Shown here piece by piece: positions 22,483 to 34,600 of a DNA stretch of 64,000 bases; within the stretch, counting starts at the first letter, position 1; every line of letters starts with the position of its first letter. The DNA is taken from positions 44,618,662 to 44,682,661 of the forward strand of contig OU744724.1 in assembly GCA_916613615.1 (NCBI GenBank), written 5' to 3'. The translations under genes were made by a program, and so were the position numbers. The stretch is from Steromphala cineraria (taxonomy: Eukaryota > Mollusca > Gastropoda > Trochida > Trochidae). The notes beneath the pieces are model-generated. The model saw only the letters and a program-made list of their open reading frames with translations, searched no databases and was not told the DNA's origin.

Positions 22483-23677
22483 CTGTAACAAAAATATAAA
22501 TTGTTTAATAAATGAATTTCATAAAATGTTTGTCCAGCCGGTTATAACCTGTTTGAAACTAGTAAGTTTAACGTGTATAGCTGGCGAAGCTTGCGCAACA
22601 GAATTACATTTTTTTGGTATCATCTTAACACTTTTAAAAGGAAAAACACATTGTCAAAATAGTCCTAACGTTCACATGACCTTGTTTTGTCCAATCAGCA
22701 GCCGGGATATGAGTAAACGCCATAATGCGATGGCTATTTTGTATAACCTCCACTTTGCCATTGAAATGTATACTGATCACATGACCTTTTAACATCCAAT
22801 CAGAAAGGAGCATATTGCTCAATTTCAAACTTTGAATGTATTTCCAAATATAAACTAATCTGACACACTAACTAGTAGATATCAATTTGACGCTAACACA
22901 ACTTTACGAAAAGCACCTCCGTTCCTCCGTTATATTCAGTAAAATAATCGTTTTTGAGAATTATAATTTTTCAGAGATTAAATATTAGCATAATAAAGGC
23001 CTATAACCTATATTCTCTCAAATATTTACGAATTCATATTAATTACTTTATTAAAACTCATATTAGCCAAATCATACCATTATCGAAGCATTTAAACACT
23101 TTCGGTTTAAATGCAACAGTTGTGAAAGATATTGTCATTTTCGTGTAAAATTATTTTTTAAGTTCATACGTTCGTCGTGAGGCCAATGTTACATTTAAAG
23201 AATCAAGATGTATAATAACTGCGCGTCAAACAAGATTCGTAAGTTTTCACACAACTCATTTATATTGTTAATAAAACTAAACACCTTATCTAGGAATAGA
23301 TTGAATGAATGCTTATAATCATTCGTTGATATCAGGTAAATCACCTTGTTCGAATATTGATGGTAATGACATCAACCTTGGAGATATTTACATCTAACTT
23401 CATCATTTGTTGAACGTGATAAAATGACAGGAAATTCAATTTCTAACTGAGATTTGCTGAGGGAATAAGAAGTATATTTGAAACTTTGATATCTATAAGA
23501 ATGTATTCTGAAACCAAGTATATCGCAACAAAGCTTTGTCAGGTTTATCCGTAAACCTGCCTACATAACTATTATTTTGAAACCGTTGCTGATTAACACA
23601 CAAAAAACCTGTGTAAGATAAAACTCATCGACCTTAGTTCTATATCAAAACGGACGAATCAACAAGGAATGGTAAAA
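22483..23677. other. Probable upstream intron of the kelch gene
   Basis: It includes two direct copies of a TCACATGACCTT...CCAATCAG segment (22674-22702 and 22777-22806). The 112-codon plus-strand frame at 22454-22792 overlaps the antisense of the kelch exon and this repeat, and shows no domain. Confidence 0.45.
22674..22806. repeat. Direct repeat pair TCACATGACCTT...CCAATCAG
   Basis: Two copies about 30 bases long lie about 100 bases apart, each joining TCACATGACCTT to TCCAATCAG. A related pairing (CTGATTGGTCCACGTGACC) occurs near 57182. The sequence combines an E-box-like and a CCAAT-like word but is more likely part of a dispersed repeat. Confidence 0.55.
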
Positions 23678-23721
23678 GGTTTTATCAGAGACCATATATA
23701 ATATGGTCTCTGGTTTTATCA
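23678..23721. repeat. Mini-palindrome flanked by a 10-bp direct repeat
   Basis: GGTTTTATCA occurs at 23678-23687 and 23712-23721. Between and partly within them is a perfect palindrome with 12-bp arms (CAGAGACCATAT / ATATGGTCTCTG) and a 3-base centre, 23686-23712. The arrangement looks like a 24-bp insertion with a 10-bp target duplication. Confidence 0.85.
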
Positions 23722-24130
23722 ACTGTTGCAAGTAGCTCCAAGCAGTGCCGGTGTGTCATGCGATCCCTGTGACCCTGTGCAGAGAATAAGGTCTCCCCGG
23801 GCCCTAATTACTAAGGTGTATCCTCGTTGTCATGTATTATTAATGCTTCAAGAAAGACGAATCTAGAACAATTAACTTATGACTCATGGCTGCAACAAAG
23901 CCGATTCCGAGTTTTACGAAGCTGGGTCTATAGGAAACAATCGGAGCCAGGTGAAACGAGCTTTGCCCATGAAGGCAGGTATGAGAAACAAACGCAAGCC
24001 TGGAAGCAAAACCTCTGTTTGCAGTATAAAGCGTTACTATCACAAAGAAACTTTGAACCAGGCTTCACAGAGCTACGGGCGTGCAAGAATCGTATGAGCC
24101 ACCGACACCGTATTTGATACGAGGACAAAT
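23722..24130. promoter_or_regulatory. G+C-richer island open in several frames; possible conserved noncoding element
   Basis: Four overlapping open frames (two per strand, 66-96 codons) cover 23827-24128, which is unusual for this A+T-rich window. None shows a domain. Homeobox-type TAATTA words (CCTAATTACTAAGGTGT near 23800; GGCTTTAATTACAGGTG near 24152) lie at both edges. I read it as a candidate regulatory island rather than a gene, with low certainty. Confidence 0.3.
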
Positions 24131-25603
24131 GAGATTTCTTTTGTGTGACGCGGCTTTAATTACAGGTGAATTGTTGTGGAACATGACTCATTTATACACA
24201 ATAACATGAGAAAATGGGGAATAAAGAAATTTCATAATTAAACTTTTTAAACATTAATTCATTTTTATTAAATGACCCTTTTTTAATAGGCCATATTAAT
24301 GGCTTTGTTAGTTTGTATCGAACTAACTGTTAACTTTTTTGTCATAAAAAGCATTCTCTTGCAAAAATTATTTTCAAAGTGAGGACATAAATGACATATG
24401 TTTAAAAATATAATTATCATATCAATCAACATTATATTATCATGTAAATTTGTAATTAGCGGCTCAAAAATTATGTTTATTAACTGTTTATAATTTCAGA
24501 GTATTTTCCAATTTGGAATTATTCGTCTAACTTCTATTTCAACGTTCTATTTGTTGTCGATTTAAAGATGAACTATATGTTTTGTATAACGCAAAACGTA
24601 TAACTTCTTTTTGCATGCAGTTGGCAAAGGATAGGTGAGCTGAAAAATTAAACATTAACCCTAATTATTACAATCGTCACGTTTTAATTTATGAAAATGA
24701 TCTTTTTTATATCCCTTTCCATAAGCATATATATATATATATATATACTGGACCAAAGAAATGAGTGTAGTAGCGTAACCAGTAGCTAGTAACGTAAAGA
24801 CACAACACATCATCGCGCTGTAAACAAAATATCTTGTATTCAATTCGCATTACTCTTTATTACTTCACCAGGGCTGAAAGGCCAGCTATTCATTTATCAT
24901 TTAAACTTTTACAAACAGTCGCAACTCGATAAGCAACAATCCATGAAAACGTCAATACTTCAGCCACACTTTTACTTATAAAACAATAACTATATGAGAC
25001 AAAATAATCACAGGCTTGAAATGAGTCATTACTATTTATTTTCTTTTTTTTTACCCCCACCACATTTATAAAATTAATTCAATCATAGAAGATAAGAAGT
25101 TTTGTAGGCTTTGGGACTAACATAATGTATGTGATGATGGCTGGAACAACAGTATAAAACCGTATGTGAGTTACAGTCAAAACTATCGCTTCTGCTCTTG
25201 CTTTACAAGGGAGAAATACGAGCCACGCCGTGATCACCACGTGAGTTCAGAGCACATTTCAAGAAACACTTCTTTAAAAGTTTTATTGATCCAGGAATTG
25301 ACAATAGTATGACGTCAAAAGTCTTAAAATGTTACCTGAAATGTCACTTATTCTTTGAAGTAAAAGAAAACCATTTCCACAGTATTTGTCACGTGCACGT
25401 ATGAATCAGCGAGTCTCATGCACGTGAACTTACACGACACGATACATGCGTTATGTGGAGCTCTTGTTAATGCAGTTTCTCTCAGCGAGTGTGTTGTGCC
25501 ATACTTATACTAGCGTAGAGATTTAGCTGAACTCTCCGTTTATATTACCGATTATGTTCCATATTGAGATATAAACATCTGTACGTGCTTCGACTAGTGG
25601 TAC
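24131..25603. other. A+T-rich noncoding DNA
   Basis: An (AT)n microsatellite lies at 24727-24747. Several CACGTG words occur between 25240 and 25435. No gene or known repeat was recognised. Confidence 0.45.
24727..24747. repeat. (AT)n microsatellite
   Basis: A perfect AT dinucleotide run of about 21 bases. Confidence 0.95.
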
Positions 25604-25668
25604 ATCCCTTTGGTTGAATCGGTAGAGTGTCTAACTCTCGGTCGAACCTCCCGAGTTCGAATCCGAAT
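25604..25668 (+). mobile_element. tRNA-like SINE head or degenerate tRNA
   Basis: TTGAATCGGTAGAGTGTCT resembles an A-box and D-arm, and CCGAGTTCGAATCCGAATG is a good B-box and T-arm about 35 bases later. The flanking acceptor stems do not pair convincingly, so this is probably a SINE or pseudogene. Confidence 0.5.
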
Positions 25669-27799
25669 GTATTGGGTTTGCAATTTTGATTTTTCCTTCT
25701 GCTTCATTTGTGGACAGATGTCTGTCATTTCATCTTGGTACATCAGCGCTTCTGTAGCTACTACCATACCTTGATACATATCACGGCTAAAGACTCGTAA
25801 TTCACAATCAGCTATGGAAATGATTTATGTCCGGCATTAACAGCAGTGCCCTCGTAAGAATATGCTGAGGCTCGAAATATTTGGCTTCAGGCTCCTCGAA
25901 TAACTATATTCCATTTGCTCAAGTACAACTGCATGCTAAAGGATCCTCTTTCATCAAAAGATACCAGGGTATGGTAGGTGCAGCACTGATAGAAGCACGC
26001 TATTGTAAAGGATGCCGGCTATTCGGCTCTTGTCTGCTTTAGAAAAGACAAGATACACAATTGATGATTCGTTTCTGAAACTGAATGGGTGCCGAATCAA
26101 GCATTAGTATGTCTTTGCATGATAAATCATAATTTTCAGGGAGCCTTTAGCATATAGCTATAGGTTGCTATCCCCATTTCATACCATCCCATCCCCTTTT
26201 ATTTTGATTATCGTTAGCGTTACAAAGGCATAAAGCATAAATGAGCTATATATATGCATACGAAGTATGAATGTCAATGCACGACATATCCTACGTACTC
26301 TACTAGTGAACTACGCTATAGCTTCAACGTATTTGACCTTAAATGGAGCACCTTAGCATCTATCCACATAAACGTGCAAACGTGACGCAAGCTAAGAAAA
26401 TGATAAGAACACGGATGTCCCCACATAGGTAAAACTCAGTCTGGGTCAGGATGCCCTAGGCGACCAAGCGAAGATCAGCTGGTAGGGGTTTTCCCTTTCT
26501 ACTTGGTGCTATTTATATCTCGCATCTTGACTGGATGTACATGATGTCATCCTAACTGAAAATGAGGCTGTTAAGGACATGTTTGTAAACAAATGATAAA
26601 ATGCATTTGCTGATATCGGCACTACAATCTGACTTTGTACTGTGCTTGACCTACAAATGAAAACATTGATTTTCACGATAAGGGGTGATCAGTTTCATTT
26701 GATCCCCAGCCAGCACGAGATTGAGACGAAATTGATGATCTCCTTGTGCTGTCCTCCTCACTAGCTGTCAATCACGGCGTGGCAATGTACATGTTGGTGA
26801 AAACAAGCTAGCCACAGGCCCGACAGAGATCACCTGTAGACTAACTATAACTGAAATGTTTAATGTAAACCAAGAAATTAATTTGTCTGAATTAGTGTCA
26901 GATACTTCCCTAATGACGTTTGCATAAATACCAATACCATATATCCATTTCATGCATTATTTGCGAATGCTGTATTATCTTCTTAAATCATGTACGTCGT
27001 TTTCAAGACGTTAACTTGGCGACGCCAAGAGACAGATGAGGTACGACATGAATGTAAGTAATGTAAGGATCCAGATGGGGGTAGCGGGGGTGCTCAACCT
27101 CCAAAGAGAGGCTCCAAATATTGTAGTATTTGGTCCTAAATTTAGATGTATATTTCATTCATGATAAAAAAAAATACGAATAATAGATTTTATTTGTGAC
27201 ACCAGTAGGTCGCATCCCGGCCAAGCGAAAATTGTTCAAAGAATGAATATGAGAAATGGATTTATGAATCAAAACCATCAATCGTCAGATTCGTCACACA
27301 GTTGTTTGTTTCCCATTACCAACGTTATCGATTCTGATGTCTCTGTTGCAGCTACAATTGCCAAAATGATACAAACTGAATGATTACTAGGCAGTGTAGT
27401 CTAAGCAGCATACGATACAAGTATAGTTAGTATATATTCAAGAGATATATTATATATCAACTAAAAACATTTAACTTAAAACGTTATTGCAAATATATAC
27501 AGTTTAAATCAGAACAAGTTAGCAATCTCTGCATTGCGTCGCAGTGTAGCATAAATTGCATTTGTAAAGACAAAGCAAACACAAGCAAGTATGTAAAAAC
27601 TATTTGAAAACGTTTTTGAGCATCCAATTCCATATAAATATCCTAAAAAAACAAGTTGTTTTTTCTAAATGTCACAACAAGTATTCCATTTTATTATCAT
27701 GTTATTGTTTAAGTCGTTGCATCACACGATGTCCCCACTGCAGATATAAATCAAAACCTCTAAACGTCCTAGTAGTTAGTCACCTTAGTGTTTTCATTG
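25669..27799. other. Noncoding DNA
   Basis: No gene was recognised. A short segment at about 26480-26520 (CAGCTGGTAGGGGTTTTCCC) is G+C-richer. The rest is A+T-rich with no recognised repeat. Confidence 0.4.
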
Positions 27800-27980
27800 T
27801 ATGACCTAGTCTGGGGGCAAGGTCAAATCTCGTCCCTACGTCACCAAACCAGTTATAACCGGTACGAGCTGATTGGCTGACACCTGGGCAGCCCGCGCCG
27901 GCCCAAATCAACACTGTGTTGACGTTACACGCTCACACATGTACACAAGTGAGACGTAAATAAACCATTCTTCTTCTTCT
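27800..27980 (+). mobile_element. LINE/SINE 3' end with TTC tail
   Basis: A moderately G+C-rich segment ends in GTAAATAAACCATTCTTCTT followed by further TTC units. This resembles the tail at 32560-32587 (GTAATAAACTATTCTTCTTC). Such an AATAAA-like word followed by a short simple repeat is typical of a non-LTR retrotransposon or SINE 3' terminus. The 5' boundary is not defined. Confidence 0.5.
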
Positions 27981-29888
27981 CACGGTGTATTGGGTGTTGA
28001 AATGATGTCATTACTACACAGGGACTAGATAAATTTTAGGTCTTTTAAACATAAGTGAGTGGTCGTAAATGCATGTCACTGACAAATCTGAGGGGGGAAG
28101 GCTCTTGGGGTTCGACCCCCTCTCCCCTTTTCAATTAACATTACTACTTTGGTTTATCAGCAAGAGTGAACCCCTGATTTCAATCGAATTCGGTCACAAA
28201 AAACTACGCCAGTCAAAGCCGACTGTGTTTATACCTGTGCAATAAAAACATGCTCTTTGGTGTAAAATCTCGTCACAATGCATCTTATCCAAAACGTTTC
28301 AAATTGCAAGTCCTTCCATGCATAGCGTCAAAAGCACCAATCCATAACCATCAAATGAACAAACGCTGCCAATGGCTGAAATATTGCCCAAATTGGGCTA
28401 AACAATAAATTACTCACTCCAAACAACTATGTATATTGGACTGAAAAGCCAAAATCGTAGTACCCATTTCATTGGACATTCAGAAAGCGTTTTAAAAGAA
28501 AAACTTAAGAAGACATATAATTCGCATACTGTAACCTCCTGCCTGAATTTACATATTGATAATATCATATGTGTAAAATCAAACAATGTCTTTCTACGAT
28601 TATTACTGATAAGCTACATGCTTTTAAGCACACATGCAGATTGGTAAATGATCTTTCCTAAGACAACATTACTATCCATTTTGAGTCACCTTTCTTGTTT
28701 TCATTTCACTACTGTGAAATATGAAAAATAGATTCTAAGGTTTATTTGTATATCAATGTCATCATCGCAAGCAATCGCATATATTTATAGAGAAGATCAT
28801 TATACAAGCTGTAAATAAACCCTTCACGTTATGTTCATATGATAAATTAAAGTGTTAGTTATATAAATACGTCAAAATATATGATGTATATATCTCAAAT
28901 CAAGCAATTACTTATCAAAGATTACGAACAGCTGCACTGGTCTGCAAGTGTATGTCATGCACAATATTGAACACAAGAGTGTATGATATATACTGGCAAG
29001 AGATGCAATCCATATGTGATGAAAGTCCTTTGCAAGAATCAGATCGTGCAATTTTTGTTTGCACATGAAATCATACAATAATTTTAGAACGTTGCGTCAT
29101 GCTCATAAATTATTAGCCAGCCCGGATCAAAACACTTATCCATGCATGACAACCAAACCAAATACAGACCGCTAGTTTGCAACCTATGCTTGTATAAATC
29201 TGTTTATCTAATTGGTAATTGGATATTTGGACGTATTATAGCATTGATGTCGATAGGTCTACTAGAGCGAGGTGACGTCGTTTTCTATTCATAGCGCTAA
29301 ATCGATAGCTAGAGGAACGAAAGCAGGATCGTACAAACGGTGGCAGTGTTGTATAGACGGCGCTTTCTGTAATTTTCAGGATCAAATCTTAACGGACTAA
29401 AATCACATCAGTTGAATCATATTTATCAGGTATATTTATGAAATTTGATGTGGCGTACAAACGTAGAAACAAAGAGGTTGTTATAGATGAGGCGCTATTC
29501 TGCAGAATTTGAAAGCTGAAATCCTTACAAAACTTAGATTAACAGCTTGCAAAATAGAGGATATAGAAATAATGATGTTGTGAAAAAAGGGGCATCTTTT
29601 CATTGCATTTATGTGTTTTAGACTTTTGTCAAACGATTTGAACTTTGGATTATTTTCGTATTCATTTTAGATTTGTTTTACTGATTTGTTTATTAGTCTC
29701 GAATTTATGTATTCACAAAGAAGATGCGCTATGGCAGTGCAACTATAAATCATTTAGAGACTTTGATTTTATGTTTTTATAGATAATAATGTATAGATAT
29801 GGAAGAAGAAAATTAATATTGAATGCATATGTCATGACATTTTGTCATGCAATATGTTAAGGTTATTTTTTATTAACCTTTATCGTGT
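27981..29888. other. A+T-rich noncoding DNA
   Basis: A small hairpin GGGGTTCGACCCC occurs near 28108-28120. No gene, RNA or repeat family was recognised. Confidence 0.45.
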
Positions 29889-30253
29889 TTAAAGGGACAG
29901 TAGCACGCTTTTTGGGGGAATATAAGGTGATGTCATGAACATGAAAATTGATGGTTCCAATTGAAAGACAATGTATTTAAACGAAATGAAGCAATAATAA
30001 TTCAAATATATAACGTAAAGTTTAGCCATGCGATTCCTTTTTCTAACAAAAACTGAATTAAAGGTGTTCACACAAAATGACCGCCAATGCATTTTTGTGT
30101 GAATCTTTATACTTTGTCTTCTGACTATGGAGAATTGATTTATGTTATGAGATTGTTGACACTATCAAAATAATTTATTTAGCAGTAACAAACAATTATC
30201 AGTGAACATTTTGAATTATGAAATTTTCAAAAAACGTGCTACTGCCCCTTTAA
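29889..30253 (-). mobile_element. TTAA-flanked MITE, copy 4 (reverse orientation)
   Basis: It begins TTAAAGGGACAGTAGCACG and ends CGTGCTACTGCCCCTTTAA. It is in reverse orientation to the copies at 3120 and 20502, as shown by the GGGGGAATATAAGGTGATGTC segment at its left end. TTAA lies on both sides. The minus-strand frame inside is not a gene. Confidence 0.92.
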
Positions 30254-30454
30254 ATGTCTACCAATGGTGTAAAGGAGTGATAAGTGAGAAGGATGTATAG
30301 GGACTTGGTACACTGCAAAAATGGTGTTTTAATATTAAATACAAAGCCAAACACATAACTTGTCCTGTTTTTTAAACACATAAATTATCTAAACATGTTT
30401 AAATCCTAAACACATAAATTAAAGTGTTTAATATCAAAACATGTTCTGGTTTAG

Positions 30455-30659
30455 AACATGTTGTGGAAAGTGTTTCAATATAAAACATGTTGTGGAAAGT
30501 GTTTTAATCTAAAACGTGTTGTGGAAAGTGTTTTAATTTAAAATGTGTTGTGGAAAGTGTTTTAATCTAAAAACGTGTTGTGGAAAGTGTTTTAATCTAA
30601 AATGTGTTGTGGAAAGTGTTTTAATCTAAAACGTGTTGTGGAAAGTGTTTTATTGTAAA
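30455..30659. repeat. 29-bp minisatellite, about 7 units
   Basis: The unit is AACRTGTTGTGGAAAGTGTT followed by TTAATCTAA. Degenerate related units flank the core on both sides (30340-30455 and 30660-30700), built from AAACATGTT and TTTAA words. Confidence 0.92.
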
Positions 30660-30719
30660 TATGTTGTGAAATATGTTTAGAGTTTAAACATGTTGTTGTA
30701 AACGCCTCTATCTTTTAGC

Positions 30720-32429
30720 ACTTTTAGTAGTGAGGATCATTGAATGTCTATATAGATAACACTCTCTCCCGCTCCTTGCTTCATCAACTTCTCCAGGAAT
30801 ATCTAGATAACTATAGATTCATTAGTTTATCTAATTAAATATCTAATATTGTAAGCTATCAACCTCTTTAAAGAGCGTTTGTCATGTTTAGTGATAATAA
30901 TAAACTACAATCGGAGGACTCTTTAGGGCGATTGCAGGTATTTGTGCTAACGTATTTCCAGTTTGAAAACAAGGAAGCAGATAATAAATTACGTGCGTGT
31001 TAATACTGATCAACCCGATGCAAATATCGCAAGGTTTTATGGCTCAAGGCAACATGTTCTTTTCTCAGCGAACTCAAGTATGCACGATGATTTATCATAT
31101 ATTATTTCATAAAAATGGAAAGGGAACGACAAACAAGTACAAACTTATATCAATTGTTACAAAAACATGTTCAAGAGGTCAATTACAAATGAACAATAAA
31201 AGTAACTTTTTGTTATTCACACGTTATGCACGAGTTCATTACCTGCATGACAGCAAGAAGGAAGACAACAACAAAAACTGGTTTTCATTTTAAGTAATTT
31301 TAATTTTTTTTACATAGATTCCAAATCGAGGCATACCATTATTGTACAAGGACATGCATGGGGATGTATTCCTAGTTTTAATCGAAAATGCAAAACATCT
31401 TTTTAAGAATTGGACATGGTTTTCTAGGACCATTTTCAAGCATTCGCCTACCGTAAAGAGGGTTAGACGAAGGTGTAACGTTTGATTTCGCTACGCTCAT
31501 AATAACATGGTTCATAATAACAATAATTGCAAGGCCTTCCTTCAATTACGACTATGGATTTTACATTTATTTCTCAACGCAACGACTGAAACACAATAAT
31601 TCGTATCACATTCAGGGCATTCAAACCCGATTTATTGAAATCTAAAGCTCAATCGTGAAATTGATACCTTTTCGTTATATCCTCAAACCGTTGTTTTGAA
31701 AAAAGAGTTTGCAGGAAATTCGAAAATTGGCATTAATTGAGTCACTTTTAAAATGCAAATCAAAACAAGCAAACAATTACTACAAAACAATGAACATCCT
31801 TTCTCGATCATCATTTCAAGCATAGCCGAGCTGTCGGCTGATGAATTACTCAATATTGAAGTTTATTGATATCGACAATCAAACTGCGGTAGTCGCTAAC
31901 AGCTTAATTCTAAAGCTCTAACTGGCCGGATCGTGTGACTCGTATGAAATTAATACCATATCAATACTGACAGCCCGTCATCGTCACTGATTTCACAATG
32001 AAATCTACATGAAATCGACAGGTAATTCCTTTCAGGTAAATGATCGTAAAGGTAATACATTAACACAAGCCAGTGTATGTTTAGTCTCAGTTCCCTTCAA
32101 CTTGAAATATTGTTAGGCCTCGGGGTTTGATTCTCAAAATACACGTCTCAATGATAAATGATTTATTTGTTAAAACATCCATGATTGAATTAGTTGTTTG
32201 AAGGTGTTCATTAGCGTGTGTGTCGATATTTGACCGCAGGACAACCCGATATTGTTCTGTGGAATCAATCATACAAAGTCGAATGGAGTCATATGGGGTT
32301 GTCATTATTGCCGCGATTGGCATTTCAAACTATACGGCTGATGGTATAGTTCTTCAATAGCCTAAATTCACAAGAAAATTTGAGAACATAAGGCGTGTAT
32401 GCATGTATGCTTTTAAGATCGTATGTTTG
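30720..32429. other. A+T-rich noncoding DNA
   Basis: The 98-codon plus-strand frame at 30997-31293 has no domain and no splice context. No gene or known repeat was recognised. Confidence 0.45.
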
Positions 32430-32587
32430 TATATATGTATTGTTATGGTTTACTTTATGATATTTTATTCATTTTAAGGAATGTTTATCATATATTTCAT
32501 ATTTATCATTTTTCTCATAGGCCTGTGTAGGCCAGTCCCTGTTTCAGACTGTGACACTTTTTGTAATAAACTATTCTTCTTCTGTAA
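32430..32587 (+). mobile_element. LINE/SINE 3' end with TTC tail
   Basis: CCTGTGTAGGCCAGTCCCTG precedes TTTTTGTAATAAACTATTC and a TTCTTCT tail ending about 32583. The tail matches the one at 27961-27980. The 5' boundary is undefined. Confidence 0.5.
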
Positions 32588-32639
32588 GAAGTCAGAGAAA
32601 GTACATGTCCATCCAGTCACAACTAGCAGAACATGTAAT

Positions 32640-32787
32640 CACAGGAACCCAATGTCGTAGATAAAATGTAGGTAAAACGTGGGTAAGAAAGACCCGTCCC
32701 CTCTATAAATACTCTATTTCATAGAGGGGACGGGTCTTTCTTACCCACGTTTTACCTACATTTTATTTACGATATCGGGTTCCTGTG
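32640..32787. mobile_element. Long palindromic foldback element
   Basis: Two arms of about 67 bp are almost perfect inverted complements around a loop of about 12 bases, beginning CACAGGAACCC and ending GGGTTCCTGTG. Flanking ATGTAAT is present on both sides (32632-32639 and 32788-32796), consistent with a 7- or 8-bp target duplication as made by hAT-type transposases. The arms have only isolated mismatches (AATGTCGTAG versus GATATCG near the ends), so the insertion or its homogenisation is recent. Confidence 0.9.
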
Positions 32788-33084
32788 TATGTAATGCCAA
32801 GAAAACCATAATCTTTTAAAAAATGTTAAATAGGTTCAAATTTTATAATACTAATTTTAGATTTGGTCTACTTACGTATAGTTTATTTGCTTGTGATTTC
32901 CCTATTTGTTTTGCGATTGTTTCTATGTAAATGAGAAGAAACGATGACGAGAAATGATTTCAAATGTTCACCATCGTGTTCATTGTTTTTGAATTCGCTT
33001 ATCTCCTTTTTATATCCTGATATCTATCAAACTAAACGCCTCAATTCGCGGTTCATCATGACAATAGGTGGCATTATCTTGCTA

Positions 33085-33274
33085 GTCTGGCATCCAGATC
33101 CTAAAGCAAAAATATTTAATTGATGACCAACCCAATCTAGAAAAGTATAGCAAGTCTAGATCGCTCAGCTTTAAGTTAAAGTTGAAGTTAACGCATCTTC
33201 CGGGCTCCATTTTGTCATAATACATGATTTGTTTAAGAATATTGTCAATATTGAAAAAAATACTTCTGAGACTA
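33085..33274. repeat. Dispersed repeat, copy 1 (partner at 55951)
   Basis: About 190 bp is shared with 55951-56114 in the same orientation. Both begin GTCTGGCATCCAG or GTCTGTCATCCAG, share AAAGTATAGCAAGTCTAGAT near the middle, and end in TACTTC.GAGACT. No terminal inverted repeat was recognised. Confidence 0.8.
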
Positions 33275-34324
33275 AATGGTAGTCTATTATCTTGCCTGAT
33301 GAAACGTTGCCCTAATGGAAACAAACAAACTGATATAGCAACATGGGTTTTCTAGTCTTCAAAACGTTCCTAACATTAGAGCTGAACCGACTATTCAATA
33401 TATTTTTTCCAAAAGAATTCAAAATATGAATTAAGAAAATATAAATTTAAAAATGAGATGACTGAAAACAATAATGAAATATACAAGATGATGATGATGT
33501 CCTAGGAAATACTAATCAGTCACCAAGCCTATATGTACCAATAGATAAAAAGAATAAAATATTAATCATAACATGCAGGAAATATCTTTTCTCTCAAAAT
33601 AATCAAATTCATAAATGTTTCCAGTTATTTGAATTTTGAAAAAGGAAGAACTTATTGATGATGATAATCAAATCAACGTATCTTTAGTTTAAAATTCATT
33701 GAAAAATATTGATATTATACGCACTGATGAAAATACCTGCCATTGTTAATGAATCACTATTCACCTGTATGGCTATGACACACCTGCCGTACGTGCGAAA
33801 TCTACCTGTCCTGCAGCAATCAGTCACATGTCAGTGATTCATTTCATTGTTTACAGTTTTAACATAATTAATAATGATATGAAAATAGAATTTCCGTGAA
33901 ATGCAACATTTTAAATCCTCGTCAAAAAGTTAATTTACTACTGTACCGTCTTGATTAATTCCTGCCAGAGTTTTTAAAATATTATTTTGGGTTTCTATTT
34001 TTGTTAATTTGAAGAAATTAATATGTTAAGTAATAACATAGATGTCCTATATTATAAACTTTAGGTGTAAATGAATATACATGTTACACGTATCTATGAA
34101 TTTATTCAACTGTTGTTGGTAATGACTATTTGACAGGACAAAGAAAACTATTATTCATACGATTGTATGAAAATTAGTGAAACACTTCGGAAATTTATAC
34201 AATCTGTTTCGCTTCTTTTTCAAAAGTTTTATTGAAGATTTATTTCAATGGTCTAAGGGAATCATATATTGAGTAATCGATTTAAACTGACAGGCAAAAG
34301 TAAGTGGTTATTTTTCAAAAAATG
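33275..34324. other. A+T-rich noncoding DNA
   Basis: No gene or repeat was recognised. A small G+C-richer spot lies at 33775-33830. Confidence 0.45.
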
Positions 34325-34600
34325 AAATTTTATGTAAATAAATTGTTCAAAAATTAATTTTAATATAACACAGATGTTTATTAACAAGAAAGAAATATTC
34401 TATGTGAAAATCAATTAACGTGCCTATTTTTCACATATTGACACCATTTTAACCATGGTAGTGGCCATGATAATGTAAATTCTATTTCTGATTACCCCTG
34501 CTTTCATTGAACAAAAGTATTTTTGCAAAATATTAACCAGACCCGTTTTTATTCAAACTTCTGTAATAAATGTTTTGGTAACGTTTCATAACTTAATAAA
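34325..34600. repeat. Diverged third copy of part of the 3.2-kb duplicated unit
   Basis: The segment aligns by eye with the 3' end of the duplicated unit (about 43785-44050 and 46990-47240). Shared landmarks include GTGAAAATCAATTAACGTGCC (here) and GTGAAAATCAATAAACGTGCC (unit), followed by ACATATTGACA and TTACCCCTG. It is clearly more diverged than the two tandem copies are from each other. Confidence 0.75.

Noticed and set aside
29889..30092. 67-codon minus-strand frame
   Set aside because: It lies in another copy of the same MITE and is not conserved between copies.
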